From Serinus canaria (lineage: Eukaryota > Chordata > Aves > Passeriformes > Fringillidae): DNA of 64,000 bases. Location: positions 496,001-560,000 of the forward strand of contig NC_066337.1 of NCBI RefSeq assembly GCF_022539315.1, read 5' to 3'. Shown in pieces: positions 36,001-49,096 of the stretch. The notes beneath the pieces were generated by a model. That model made no database searches. It had not been told where the DNA came from and saw only the letters and a list, made by a program, of their open reading frames with translations. Every line of letters starts with the position of its first letter. Position 1 is the first letter of the stretch. A program made the position numbers and the translations under genes.

Positions 36001-39000
36001 TTGACAGGGAAGACAGAAATTCTCCTCTCTTTCTTTCCTTGCAACTGTCTTGGGGGATATTTTAAATAAAAGCTTTCATCCAGGAAGAGACTGAGGTGAG
36101 ATAGAGGCAGAATTATTGCTAGAGCTATTACAGTGTATTCCTGTAAGTCAAATCATGATTGCTTAATATAAAACCAGAGCAGCTCATTGCCAGCTTTACA
36201 CCTGGGGAAAAAGCAAACTGGAGTTCTTTGTAGGACTGTGTATTTAGACACAGTGTATTTAGTGCCTGACAGCTACACTAGAGATGCTTAATGCAATTCC
36301 CAGCTCTTCCACGTGGAAAGCTCCCTGCTGTGCAGGTGTGGAGTCAGATCACTCCTGTTGCAGATGAGAGACTGTGCAATCCCATAGGACACCTTCCTGC
36401 AGCTAAAGGTGCACTGCTCTGGTGGTCTGGACTGTCCACGGTGCTCGCAACTGACACACATTTTTCAGTTCATATGACAAAAGAGAGGATCAGCTTGTAC
36501 TTAAGGAGCAGCTGGGCTGAAAAGGTCTTGGGGAAATATGGAATGATGCTCAGGAAGGAGAGGGATGGACAGATGGGGGAAGCATTTGAAATTTTTCAAC
36601 TCCTCTGCAGGCTCCTCTGGTTATGGATACATGGATGCTCAAATCACTTGCAGGATGTTCTTTCTGTGTCCTTGCTAGTGAAGAGCTGTTGCTCTGGAAA
36701 AAAAGGCTGCTCTGTGAGTTGCTGTCTTGTGGGTGCCAGATCCTGCTACCTCGGGAAGCTGTGACCTGGGGGCCCTGAAATGTGTCTGTGCCACTGCCAT
36801 TTGATCTGTTCCTCCACTGCTCAGACTTGGTTGCTTTCCACCACATTCAGTCTCAAACTCTAGCTCTCTCTTGTGGGCCCCTTCTGTCATCCAGCTTTAA
36901 TGGACAGAATTTCTCTCTTGGCCATGAATTTTAAGGGTGGCAGAGCTCTTCTCAGCAGTATCAGAAGCTCAAACACCTCTTTCCCCTGAGCTGCTACTGC
37001 TCCTCCCTGCTGATGAACCTGCTCTTGTTTTCTCCAAGGCTGGAGAAACCCAGACCTTGTGTGTGATCATTACTGAATGTGCTTCTCTCTCTCACATCTC
37101 TGTTCTCCATCCCTCGGGAGTTTTTCTTGTCCTTGTAGCTTAACTTGCACTTCCTCAAGGTTCAGTGAGATAGGTTTTCAAGTCTTAAGCCAGGTCCAAG
37201 GAATGAGCTGCTCCTGAGCTGTGACACTGATGATCTGTCTCTCCATAGTAAACTTGTGAAAATGTAAATTTTTTACAGAGGTTGCTGTTTACTTTGCACT
37301 ACAGAGTTCTCTTTTGCCATGTCTAAGACACTTTTGAGGGGAATACCTCTGCTCATTCCCAGAGGGCAGGTTCTGAGGAATTATGGACAATGCTGAACAG
37401 AGCAGGTGGATCACACAGAGACACACCTTGGGCACAGCACCACAGGACAAGCACAAACTTATCCTGATCAACAGCTTGCTCAGACTGTTTGGGGGAGGAA
37501 GAAAGGCAGTGTGAGAATGCAGCAATTACTCATCTAGTTAAATGTCTGCTCCACAAGACTGGTTTCCCTTTACCCTGGAATAAGGTTTTGCTAACAGTAA
37601 GTTGCAGGGAGTGTCTGTTTCTCCTTCTAGCAGGGATTCCACCAGTGAAGATTGTGGTTCATGACTTAAAAACACATGCTGTGTGTGCCACGCAGGACTT
37701 GGAGCCAGGTAGGGACTCCTTAGCTTCCTCTTTGTGTGCTGTGTCTGGTCTGAAGTCTGAGTATCCTATTGGAGCTTGACACTTGTGCATTTTATAATGC
37801 AAACTCATAAGAAAGGATCTGAGTTTCCAGTGTGGGCTTGACTGTGGAGTGTCAGGCTTTGCAGCATGAGGGTTGTGCAGGAATGCCACTGAATGTGCCA
37901 GTATCTTTGCACAGGTACAGCACCTGATGGCTCAGCTTGGCTCAGGTTTAGGAGGGGGAGGTGGGACACTCAGTTCCATGTGCTTGCTCAGCATCTCTAG
38001 CAATAGCTGTGCTGCTGAGTGATCCTTTCACAGACTGTGTTGTAGCAAAAACTGCATTTGACACTTTTCCCAAGGCTTGGTTGGGAGCTGAAGATGTCCC
38101 ACATTATATACCCAGTAGAGCTTGGTCTCCACATCCCAATCAACCTTTTGCTATGAAGTTTGCAGGGATAGGTTTTCCCTGAGATCCTGAATTGTTTCTT
38201 CTCTCCTTCCCTTGATAAACACATATACTCTGCAGTTTATGAAATCAGTAACACACTTGCAGCAGATTGGTTGGACATCACAAACCCAAGATCTATACCA
38301 AGGAATTCAGCAGGACAGAGGTCTGGAGATGCAATAACTGTCCTGGAGGTGCAATAATGCATAGCTGGGTAAATGGCCCTTAAGATGATTAACTGGAGGA
38401 GGTGTGCAGCAGTGGCAGTACACTTGTGTTTAAAGTGGAGCCTTGGGCGTAGCTCTTGCCGGGGAGAGTGTGCAGGAATGTCCTCCTGGACAGGGACTGG
38501 GAGGTGCCTGCTCACCATTTCTGCCTTCATGTGGGAGCATGGCTGCAAACAGCCTTTCAGAGGCTCATCCAGCCCTAGCTGTGCCTGAGGAGCCTCTGAT
38601 GTGGGCACAGCTTGAAAGGCTTTTACATACGTTTTGTCAGTCACGAAGTGCAGCCTAGTTTTCTCTTTCCTGTGCTGTGATTCACCAAGTTCTTCCGGTA
38701 TAAAACCACCATTTTTCATATAAAATTGCATTAAACAGGCCCTGAACAACTGTACTCTGTGGGTGGGGGAGGCAAATGTCCTGTCATAATCCTCAGTAGA
38801 GAGCAGTTTGTGACCTATATCATTAATTAGCAGTGAAATAGTTCTCAGCTTGGGCTAGCAACAATATTTTATTTCAAATATTTTAGTTTCTTGGTTCCAG
38901 CTGTCCAGTTGGTCTTTGTTTTCTGACCTTGCTTCAGTGCGTATTGAGCAGCACCTCAGCTAAAATTGTGGTTGTAAAATACCCTACAAGAATGGTGGTA

Positions 39001-42000
39001 CTTCATATAATTTACTGAAAAATTTGTATATCTTAACATTGAACTATTTTCACATTAAATTAATTTACTTTTGGAAACAAAAGCGATCCTACAGTGTCTT
39101 CTTCTGCATACATTACTAATGGCAATCCATTTTTAATTTAATAAAAAAATATGCAAAGAGCAAGGGAGGAAGGCTTGTAGCATCTTTGGTCTTTCTCTGC
39201 CTGGATAACCTCAAGCAATCAAAGTGGTTATATTTAAAATCCTCTCTTGGTTGGCACTTTTATCTTCTTAAATGGAATAGTGTTTAAACTCAGAGAAACA
39301 ATCCAAGGTGGAAAGAAAGTACTGGCAGAGGTGAGAAGTGGTAAAGAATTGTATTATCTTGTTCCTTAAGTGGTTGACAGAAATTTCTGTTAGGAGAGAA
39401 TTGTCTGAAATAGGCGTTGCTGTTGCAGCTTCCCAAAATTTATTTACGTGGTAGAAAGCTGAATCATTATGTAATCAAATTATCCATGTTAGTTTTATCA
39501 ACCTGAAGTTAAACAAATTGGTCATGGGTTCAGCCGTGTCATAGAGCTGCTTTCCAGGTTGGAGATTTGTTTTGAATTTGACTCTGAGCCGCCCGCTGTT
39601 ACTCCAAGGATTAAGATATAAAATGTTTCCAAGCCAATTCCTATTTTAACAGCAAATTAGAGTTTGCAGTTAGTGATACCTCTCTGCTCGGCTCTCTTAA
39701 TTGAAAAAACAGCAAAAACCCCCATTTGAGTCATTTGTTATTTGATAATTCAAGCCCTAACTAGAGGGAAAGCAAAGCTGACTGGAGAGAGATCTTGTCT
39801 GCATTGGAAAAATGATCTATTATTGTCAAAACTTACCTCCAGCAGAACACAGCCCATGTGCAGCCCCTGTGCAGGAAACTTGTGGGGTTACATCAAACCA
39901 TAGCAGTTTTGAGCCTGGTTGTCTAAGAGACATCTTAAAGACCTTTTTAAATGTGACATTTGGACATGCACAGTGGTGTTCCTAATAACTGGTGAATTCT
40001 GCTTAGCTGTGAAACAAAATCTTTATTGCTATTTAGCTGTACAGTCCCGAGCCCTGGCCTTGGAAAAAGGCTGTGCTGCACTGAAAAATGTACGAAGAGC
40101 AAGAGAGGCTCTGGCCTTGGTGGGTTTGTAGCTGAAGTGCGGGAGAACAGGTAGCCCTGGATGAGGAGAGAGGAGCTGGCAGGAGGAGCTGGAGCTGGGA
40201 TCTCAGCATGGAAACACAAAGCAGCAGCAGGGCACAATCCTCTGCCATGCCCCCAACACCTGGCTGTGTAGGGAGTGCATGTGCTCAGTCTCTGCACTGA
40301 AATGCACCACCTCTCTGCTTGTCATAAGGTCCAGGTCGTTAGAAGAGTCTCCTGAAGCTGTAGTGAATACATTTCCCTAATTTTTCCCCAAAGCTATTTC
40401 TACTCCTCTAAGCAGGGTAGTAGACCTTAAGCTGTAGCAGATGCAGTGTGGACAGTGTCTGTTGTGCTTTTATGCTTTATCACTTTCTGAAGTGAGAGCT
40501 TTGGTTTTGCTTTGGTTCTCTTTCATTCAGCTGGAGTGAACAGTTTTCACCAGGAGCTGTGGAGCTGGGTTTTAATCTCACTCCTTTAAGCAGAGGTTTA
40601 TCTTCTATCTGTGGTCACCTTAGGGTGCAGTATTTTTTTGTAGCACACCTGGGTGGAGAATTTCCACAGAATTTCCTACCTTGTGTTCTCATTCTGTTGG
40701 TGCTTTGGGGCCTTGGACCACTGGGGACCTCTGCCCTGGCTCTGTCCCCATCACTTCATGCAAATCCTTCACTTCTCAGTGTGCTTCTGTTTTCTCCTGT
40801 CTTGGAATTTGAATTAACTTCCCCACTGAAGTCAGAAAGATATAAAATCTTAGGTATAAAATAGGTATAAAATCCCTGGGATTAATCCACCCAGTATCCC
40901 TTGGTCTCTGTCACTGGGAGCTGCAGGTGAGGGGTCCAGGGGTAGGAATGGTCTTTAAACAGCTTCTGCAGCCCAGCAGCCACTGATGCAAAATGAGAAC
41001 ATATTTTTTTCCTCAATGGACATGTTGTTTCTTATTAAGATCTTCTGTCTTTAGGTTGTCCCATTCCTGCATGTCTGTTTTGGTGAAGAAAAGAAAAAAT
41101 AGCGTTGGGAAAGAGGGATTTGGAAAGGATCATTAAGCTTTCTAGGCACAGAACGGGTATAACCTGTTTGACTTTGCTTAGCTTTGCCAAGCTTGAATCT
41201 TCCCTGTCTCCTGTAAGTGCTGAGCTCATGCTTGGCCTGGCAGTGTCCTTAGGCATCAGGGCTGATGAACAGGGTTATTGTCACTTGGTTATACAGTATT
41301 TAGCAAGCAGTGGTGATCCAACCATTACAGATTAAAAAATAACAGTTATACAGACTGTTCTGTATAATTTGGGGTTTTGCAGCCTCTTCTGTTGAATTTT
41401 AAACAAAAAGGTGTTGGTTTGAAAATCTTTTTGTCTTTCTGAACTTGGTGTTTTGCTGAGTCCAAAAAGCATACAGAATTTCACCCCCTCCAAATCTTCA
41501 TGTACACTGATAACCCTCAGCATCTACTGAGTTGAAAGGAGCTGTGTGCAAAACCTTTAAATTCCACACGGAATTTCCACGGGCTGCAGCCAGACAATAG
41601 CCAGCATTGCTACAAATTCTAGCTTGTACCTTTGAGCTTCAGGCAGGAGTAGCAGTGATAACAATACAGAAATTCTTGGGCTGTTTCATAGAAGTGAGAA
41701 GAGTTCTGCATTCTATACTGATGCAGAAAGATTAAAATGACTTGATGAAGGTCACACAACAAGCTGATGACTAAGCCAGGACTGAGGGTCATCCATCATC
41801 CAGGCTTTCCTCTTATTTGCTAGACCTCAGTGCTTTGGATGGAGCACTCATCATCCTCACTGCTGCATTGGTGGTCTGGTGAAGGATTTCAGTCTTCTAA
41901 TGGGATCTGAAAATTGGGTTGTAGTAATTATTTCTCATTTCTGGTTTGGTGTGTGAACCAGAAATTGTAATAGCAGTTTTAAAACAGCTCCTTTTCAAAC

Positions 42001-42420
42001 TGGCTGCATAAACAGAGAAATAAATGAAGGCTTACAAGTCTTCTCTGGGAATGCAGTAAATATTACCTTGTTTTCCAAAAGCAGGAAGCAGAACAGCAAA
42101 CACATTAATGTGATATATCCAAGGTTAACCAGTTGGCAGAACTGGGAATAACTCTTGCTTGTATGGTCCTTACTGGTCACTTGTTTAAGTGTTATTTAGG
42201 GATTGGACCATGCAGAGCAGGTGAAAACATCCCTCCGTGTGTCTGAGGGACGGGGATGAAGGTGATCAGGATAAGAGATGCCTTTTCCTCCTGCAGCCGG
42301 GAAAGGGTTACAGCTGAAATGCCTGTAGCAGCCTCAGGAAAACATGAACCAGTGCTGCTGAGGGAGGGCAGGATGTAAGCGCAGACCCGCGAGCTGCCTT
42401 GTGCTTTTCCGTTATGAACA
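33026..42420. other. Unique non-coding DNA
   Basis: The longest unique stretch in the window, 9.4 kb with no transposable element, exon or RNA gene that I can recognise. Small perfect duplications occur: a 15-bp unit (GTGTATTTAGACACA region, about 36235-36262), GTAGTTTCTTAGAAA twice at about 35086-35110, and an 11-bp AGGTATAAAAT pair at 40852-40873. The AT-rich block 39480-39830 looks like a possible conserved non-coding element. Frames of 157 and 170 codons (36291-36764 plus; 38237-38749 minus) resemble no known protein. Confidence 0.55.
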
Positions 42421-42568
42421 CCCCTTTTTGGGGGGTTAAACCCGGGGCTCCGGAGCATCGCGGCGGGGCTGGCGCGGGAACAGCCCCTGCCCCAGCCGCT
42501 GCCCCTTTCTTCCCCCGGCAGCTCCATCCCGCTGCTGCCGCGGCTCTGTGCGTGCTGTGTGTGCTCTG

Positions 42569-42626
42569 CTCTGTGCTGCCTGCTCTGTGCTCTGTGCTGC
42601 CTGCTCTGTGCTGCGTGCTCTGTGCT
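42569..42626 (+). repeat. CTCTGTGCTG minisatellite in probable 5' UTR
   Basis: Units of 14 bp (CTCTGTGCTGCCTG) occur at 42569-42582, 42590-42603 and, with one change, 42604-42617. Partial 7- and 9-bp units fill the gaps. The array sits 23 bp before the candidate start codon, so it would be transcribed as CUG-rich 5' UTR. It also creates long spurious frames on both strands (Cys/Leu-rich plus; His/Arg/Gln-rich minus, up to 197 codons at 42192-42785). Confidence 0.85.
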
Positions 42627-42648
42627 CGCTGTGTGCCGTACACGCAAC

Positions 42649-42770
42649 ATGGAGGGAGGGACCGGCGCCGCCGCCGCCTTCACCGGCAGCCGCTCGGCCG
42701 CGCTCGCCGCGGGCACCGCCGGAGCCGCAGCCGGAGCCGGAGCCGGGAGCGGCCTCGATGGATCGCACAG
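42649..42770 (+). CDS. Candidate first coding exon, gene unidentified
   Basis: An ATG with A at -3 and G at +4 is the first ATG inside the CpG island. It opens 40 codons plus two bases, starting MEGGTGAAAAFTGSRSAALA and continuing as an Ala/Gly-rich stretch (14 Ala, 11 Gly) to GLDGSH. It then meets CACAG followed by GTCAGT, a usable splice donor although C at +3 is uncommon. Without splicing the frame stops near 42835. Low-complexity Ala/Gly-rich N-termini in CpG-island first exons are common in vertebrate regulatory and signalling proteins, so composition does not name the gene. No second exon was identified in the remaining 21 kb, so intron 1 would extend beyond the window. An alternative is an untranslated or non-coding first exon. 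Confidence 0.45.
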
Positions 42771-42815
42771 GTCAGTGCCAGCCATACCCTCAGGACGCTC
42801 CTCCGGGACGAGCCT

Positions 42816-45800
42816 CCCTTCCCCTCCTTTATTTTAACCCTCATCTATGGCGTGCTGAGACCATATCTCCGAGGGATGTAATTGTTTCACACTTGTTCAG
42901 AGCCGGCGATGCCTAATAAAAATATAGAGCGGGATTAAGGAAAGCAAGCGTGGTGTTTTCACCCAGCACATGCAAGTTCATTTTAATATTTGCTGTATTT
43001 TTTAACCCATGTAAATGACTGTGTGTCTTAAGTGGTTGAGCATTTGAATGGAGAAAGGTTAATTGCCTGCTTCAGCCACATTACACTGTGTAGCTCCCAC
43101 CAGCATGCAGAAAGCAGACAAAGTCTAATTTTGCATCCCATCCTTTTTGTGACAGCAGTCTTGAGGCATTTTCGGGTATAGTGTGTAGAATGGGGTTATC
43201 AGCATGACAGAAAATGCTTTTTTTCTACTAAAAAATGCACTATATCCTGTGAATAGCAGAGAGGAGCACACAGTGTGTACTTCGTGTGAAAGCAGCGGTA
43301 GGCACAAGGGCTCTTTGCTGAGTATATTTTTTTTCCTTTCCAATGGATAGCTAAGAACTGTTGGTGGGATATGGTTTTAGGAGCAGTAGTTCTGGAGGGC
43401 CAGGGTGTCTTATGTGTGTTGTTAAAATTCTTGTGGAATGAGGCAGTGCTGATTATCTTCAGGGCAAATCATCTCCTTCACCCTGGGCTCGGGTTTGTGC
43501 TGTGCCTGATAGGAAGTATTCCTGGTGCTGCTGCAGTTCAACTGGGATTCTCTACCTCAGGGCTGAAAGTGTATAAATATTTACTGCTGAGGTAAAAAGG
43601 AGGGAGCTGTGGACCCACTATCAGTTAAAATTTGCTGTTACCACCTACCTGGATTACAGATCAAGGCAGTTTTACCACACCAGAAGTTATTTATGAATCA
43701 AGGTGCCAAAAGCTGGAGATGCAGATTCTTATTTCACTGTTTAACACATTATCAACAAAGGCTTGGTAATTTATGCTGACTCCTCCTACTTCACTTACAC
43801 TGCCAGAAACCAAAGGAGAGTAGCTCACATCAGTACTGCAAAATTTCTTTGAATTTGTCTGTTTTATTTCTTTCTTGAAATATTTATTCTTAGGAAAGCT
43901 GCTGCTGGATATCTGCTCATTGTTTGACTTGGGCACTGTGAGAAAAGTAGTTGGAAAATTTTGGTTCCACTTACTTGGAAACAAAACTGTATTTAAAAAT
44001 TAACTGTGTCTAGTGTGCTAATGCTGAAGGCTTTACACTCCCTGGCTTCCTCTGTCATGGAAAAAACACAAAATGCAATATATTGGCAATATGTTGTTAC
44101 CCAAAGATAGAGCCACAGGCTTACCAGAGGGAGTTTTGTAAGTAGAAACTACAGGATTTGTGTTTGGTGTGAATTCCCTTGGGAATGAGAGCGGTGATAT
44201 TTGTGAGAAGCTGGCAATGTCAGTATGTGCAGTATGAGGTTTCTGGCTGAAGACAGTTTAGCAGTGGTTTGATAAAATCTATGCAGTTGTCCTCCGAATG
44301 GATCTTGTCATCCAAGAAGTCTGCAGATTAAATAGGTTTTAGTTCTGGCAGTGACATCCTTTTTTTTTGTCACTTGTGCAGAGAGTCCAGAGTATGACAG
44401 AATTAAGTATGAGCTTATTTTGGTTGGCTCTCTGAATGCAGATCTCTTGCTCATGTCCTGCCTTTCAGCACAGTGATAAAATTGGTATTGTTTTTTAATT
44501 TTTTTTTTAATGCAAAGCTTGCATTTAACAGGATTATAGGAGTATTTTTAACTTCCTGCTCTCACTCCAGTGCTCCTGATGGATGCTTGGAGTGTGGGGA
44601 GTTTGCTCGTTATTGATGTCAAAGTGAATGCGCTGTGCTGATGTAGATTTTCTTGAGGAAAAATGTCCTTTTCTGAGTGGCACATGGGAAGGCTGCAGCG
44701 TCCTTGTCCTGCCCATAACAGTGGCTTTGGGGCTGGAAGGAAGAGGGGCAGAAAGCAGCAGTGCTGAGCTGGTGCCAGGGCAGTGCATGGGAGGGCAGGG
44801 GCAGAGCCCTGTGTGTTCCAAGGATGGGGAATATCTTCTGAGCCAGGCTCAGGGATTGATGTTCGGAAGTGGCGCTTGGCACGGGCAGCCCGGGGTGACT
44901 TGGGTGTCACAGCGTGTCCCCTGCTCACGGCTGAGCTGCCTGTCCTCCTGACATCTGCCTGCCCTCCAGTTCCAGCACACAGCTTTCCCAGGCTCCGGGC
45001 CCCTGGGATGCTTTCCATGGAAAAAAACCCACATTTTTTCTTATGCAAGGAGGGGACAATTTTATCAGTCCATTAGTGAGCACGTCCTTGGCTCCCCCAG
45101 GTCTTTTTGCAACAACCAGTGTAACAATGTCCTGTGTGACATATCCTCAGTATTTATATCAAAAATACAAAAATAATCATTTAATCCCGCTTTGTTAAGC
45201 ATTTTGGTTTAAGCTTCCTTTGTGTTGAACTGTGTTTTTCCTTATTATTTGATACTTTATGAAAACTTCATGCTCTGGTGTCAGGGACCAAAGTTTAATC
45301 TTTTGGTATTATGCTTCTGATAGTTGTCATTAAAGGGAATTAAATCCTTAGTTTTCACCTATGTTGAAAAAAAGGAATGTTATTCCCAGCTACTATTCAG
45401 TTATCAGCCTGAAGAAAAAAGGAAAGAAACCTTACAGAAACCCTGGTGAAAAGAAGAAATAAGGTGAGTTTGAAACGGTGAATGTGATGGACAGAAAGCA
45501 GAAAGCAGGAGAGCTGGGATGGGATCTGAGCTTCCCAGTTCTGAGGATAAAGACCAAAGCAGGCAGCTCGTTAGCTGTTGAGTCAGAGCAGAGTAGACTC
45601 CAGTGTCTTTTCATGTAAGGAGAAAAACAGGCACATGTACACCTTTTGTGTGGTTTTTTTGATTATTGGGAATAGTGACAGGATGCAGTGGCAGGGGCTG
45701 AGAAGGAGTGGGCATTTCTAGAATTCCATCCAGCTCCTTAGGATGGAGTGGTGCAGCCACTCAGCTGCTCGCTGTTGTGTATTTGTTGTAGGAGGTTGTG

Positions 45801-48800
45801 TGTGCTGTTTCTGGAGCTTGCAAACATGCCTGATTTGGGGATCCAGAAAGAAGCTGAAGGATAACACCCCCAGCACCTGAGTGCATTTCACACTGCCAGC
45901 TGCTCCATTGGCTGATGGGAAGATCCAGTGTGATTTAGAGTGGGGATGACAGAAGAAGGAGGAATTTGAACTTGATACCTTGCTTTAAGGCGCCATTTGT
46001 ATTCTGGTGTCTCTTACGTCCCATGTTCACTCCTTCTGAAAGTGTGACTGTATAATTAGTTATCCCAGCACCTCTGGAGACACCTTGGAGGTGATGTAAT
46101 CCCTGCTTTTGCCTCTCCTTACGCAATCCACATCTAATCTAGTTTGCTTCTTCCCCTGGGTAAAACAGCAGTAAAAGTGCAGTACTTGCTAAAAGGTCTG
46201 TTCCAGTTTTCCTTCAGTCTGGTCCGAGCAGCTTTGTGGTGGCAGAGGCTACCCTTGGTTGCAGTGGCTGTACTGGGCAGAGCCAGGCGTGCCCGGGAAC
46301 AGGCTGGATGTGTTGGATCATCTGTGTCAGATTTTACTGCATTTATAAAGGGTTGGGCCTTGCCTCTCCCATCAGCAGGTCCCACGCCTGACTAAACTCC
46401 TGAAGCATCCAGAGGTGACACGGCATTGCTGCTCCTTGACTCCAGGTTCACTCTGAGGCTCCTCAAAGGTCTCAATTCTCCAGTTAATCCAGCTTGGGGA
46501 AAGACTTCAAACTTGATATTTCCCATAACGTTAAAGACCAGAAAGCCCTTGTTCTTTAGCATTCATGAGAGTTTAACTCAGCTCTTTGTTTCTTGCTTCA
46601 GACAGTTCAAGCTGGGGGCAGTTTTAGCTGGGGGATCCTGTGTCTTTTCTGGAATAAGAAATGATGTTTTCCTGGACACAGAGTTGATACACGACCAGTG
46701 GTGGTGGTTGCTCTCTCTTGGCAGAAGGATTAAAAGCAGTGTGCAGCCCTGGTGGGATTTAAACCACTCTTGGAAGGGGGGCAGTTCTGTGGCTGTGACT
46801 CTCCACCGGATCACTGGGTGCTTGTCCCTGTTCCGAGTGTGATGCTGATGAACACCAGGGGTCTGGGGTTTCTCCCTTCCACTGTGCATAATACAGAGAT
46901 TTTCCTACTCACAGGGTTATTGAATAATCAAAGATTTCTCAAAATTTTTTCTCCTGGGTTTATAAATTAGTGCTCCAAACCTTTTTCAGGATTGTAATGT
47001 GGCAGAAGAGATTTCAGCCCTTAAGGAGTATTTTAACTGTGCAAACTGGCTTGATTCTCTGGCCACTTGTTTTCATTTGTATGTTTCAGAAGGCTTTGTC
47101 CTTTTAGAAGTGAAACATAACAAGATACCACACAAACCTTTTTCAGAAATAATAAATACAATATTTCAAAGCTTTTTTAGTCTACTGTTCTCTGTGCATT
47201 TGCTCTTACTGATACTTTAGTGGAATAGCTTTGCTTGCTGTGTGAGATAAATGTCATTTGTAAATGAGCATTGTATCTCTTTGCAGTGTCACTGTGCTGG
47301 CTTCTGTTTTGGGAGTGTAAATGTGCTGGGCCAGTGCATGCCATGCTTTTTAAAAAAACTATTTACATAAAATATTCAACTGTTTTAAGTATATATGCCT
47401 ACAGTGGCTCTGTGAAAATCTGTTTGTGTTCTAATAAAGAAGTTCTTTAATAAAGATAGGAGAAAGCTTTTGACAACTCAAACTCCATGCAAATGAGAGT
47501 CAAAAGGTAAATAAAAAGAGCACTTAACTACTTGGTACATTTTTTTTCACGTTTTCTGAGCAAATCTCATAATTTGGAGTGAGGGGAAGAGGGACCAGGA
47601 CCAGATTTTCATGTTTTCCTTTAGTAGTACTTTGAATGGCATCAAGTGCCCAGCAAACCCCTTGCTACATGTGAAATAAGAGTGGGTTTTGACCTTGGGC
47701 ATGTGTTGTAACAAATTTGATACCAGGTGTTGGATACTCGGGCACTCTCCTGTGAGGATAAAGGCAGTGACTCCTCTTGACATACTTTTGCATAAGCAAA
47801 ATCTACTGCAAAACCAGCTCTTGGTGGTGTCAGCCCAGGGAGCAGCCAGAGTGTAGGAGCAGATCTGAGCCTTTTCTGCAGTTAGATTGGTCTCATTTGG
47901 AACACTGAGAGGGAGCAGGCTGGCTGGAGGATTTGCCTAGCCAGAAACAAGGCATGGCTTGTGAAAAATAGAGCAAGAAGAGGAAACTATGCTGATGTCT
48001 TAATCTTGCAGGGTCTTATCTGAAGCTCAGTGTTGACAGCTTCTGTGTGGTACCAGGGGAGCTGCTTCTGGGCATACATGAAAACACTTAGATTTTCATG
48101 GGCTGGGAATCTCCAGCTATTAATGGTGGGGGAAACAAGGCCAACACACACCAGATACTGATTTCAGAGGACGGTCCTTCTTAAATCCTGGTATCTGTGG
48201 TTGCAGAGAGCCATTAAATTTGTGCCCAGAAGGTTAACCAATGCTGTGTTGAGTATTTTTGTGTACAAACTAATTTGTTAAATACTGCCACAGTTGCTCA
48301 TCACATTTTGCAGGAGCAACGTGATGAGATTAACAAACCTCTTCCATATCTGATCCTCAAATCCCCCTGGGAAGCTGTGAAAGTGTCAGAGCTCTGCTGT
48401 TCATGTGTGGGGCCTGCTCTGGCAAAGCCCAGAGTTGTTCTTTATGGGACATGTTGGGATGTGGTTGCTGGGATGATGGAGGAGCTCAGCTTCCATCTGC
48501 AGCCTTGGAGCCAGCGTGAGTTTGGGAAACAGCAGAGCTGCTGAGGCTGCCAGCTAGGGGTTCATTATTGGAAAGAAAAGACAAACACCCCCTCTTTTTC
48601 CCCACTGGACTCTGGAGAGGGAAGCAAGTTTCATGGGGAGATAATTACGCTACTGGGAAAACTGCTGTGACAGCTCCCAGCACCACAAGTGAAGTTCTTG
48701 TGGGGAAAAAGCCATGTTGGACACACCAACTCCTTCCTTTTTCTCCCATAGTTCATGTAGCCTGCAGGCACAGTGTTGTTCTGGGGCACTTGGAACTTCC

Positions 48801-49040
48801 TTACCTCCTTGCCTTGGCTTTCCTTACCAGTTTCACCCTAAAAAAGTTTGCTGTTTCTAGTGAAGTTTGTTGTTATAAAATGACACACTTCGTGGTCTGG
48901 TTTAGGAATGCAGATGGACACCTGAATTATATTTTACCCTGCTTATAAACGCATCCATGATTGATTGCCTCTGAGTGCACAACAGGAAGCTTTTTCTTTA
49001 AAACAGAACCAAAATGAAGAAGGAGAACTCTCACAATTAC
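42816..49040. other. Non-coding DNA, probable first intron
   Basis: If the candidate exon at 42.65 kb is real, this is the start of its intron. No second exon, RNA gene or transposable element is recognisable. The 166-codon minus frame at 44548-45048 lies in GC-richer sequence but matches no family I know. Confidence 0.45.
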
Positions 49041-49042
49041 TC

Positions 49043-49094
<52 letters not shown>
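49043..49094. repeat. Compound microsatellite (TG)6(TA)15(CA)5
   Basis: Six TG, fifteen TA and five CA units run without interruption, flanked by CTC on the left and GAA on the right. The TG and CA arms are complementary, so the locus is close to a perfect palindrome over about 54 bp and could extrude a cruciform. Length variation between individuals is expected. Confidence 0.95.
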
Positions 49095-49096
49095 GA

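Larger units (their letters stand above)
42430..42815 (+). promoter_or_regulatory. CpG island, probable promoter
   Basis: About 40 CpG dinucleotides in roughly 390 bp, against about one per hundred bases in the flanks; this is the only strong CpG island in the window. It contains a GC-box-like GGCGGGG near 42462-42468 and no TATA box, typical of a CpG-island promoter with dispersed starts. The likely direction is plus, because the first ATG inside the island opens a frame that ends at a possible splice donor. The transcription start is not resolvable by eye. A minus-strand or bidirectional transcript is not excluded. Confidence 0.75.

Noticed and set aside
38237..38749. 170-codon minus-strand frame
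   Set aside because: No recognisable domain, and overlapping frames on the plus strand are equally open; no exon signals support it.
42192..42785. 197-codon minus-strand frame, the longest in the window
   Set aside because: It is the antisense of the CpG island and its CTCTGTGCTG minisatellite; the product is low-complexity repeats of His/Arg/Gln/Ser.
44548..45048. 166-codon minus-strand frame
   Set aside because: GC-richer DNA lengthens chance frames; the sequence is Pro/Ala/Ser-rich without a family match.
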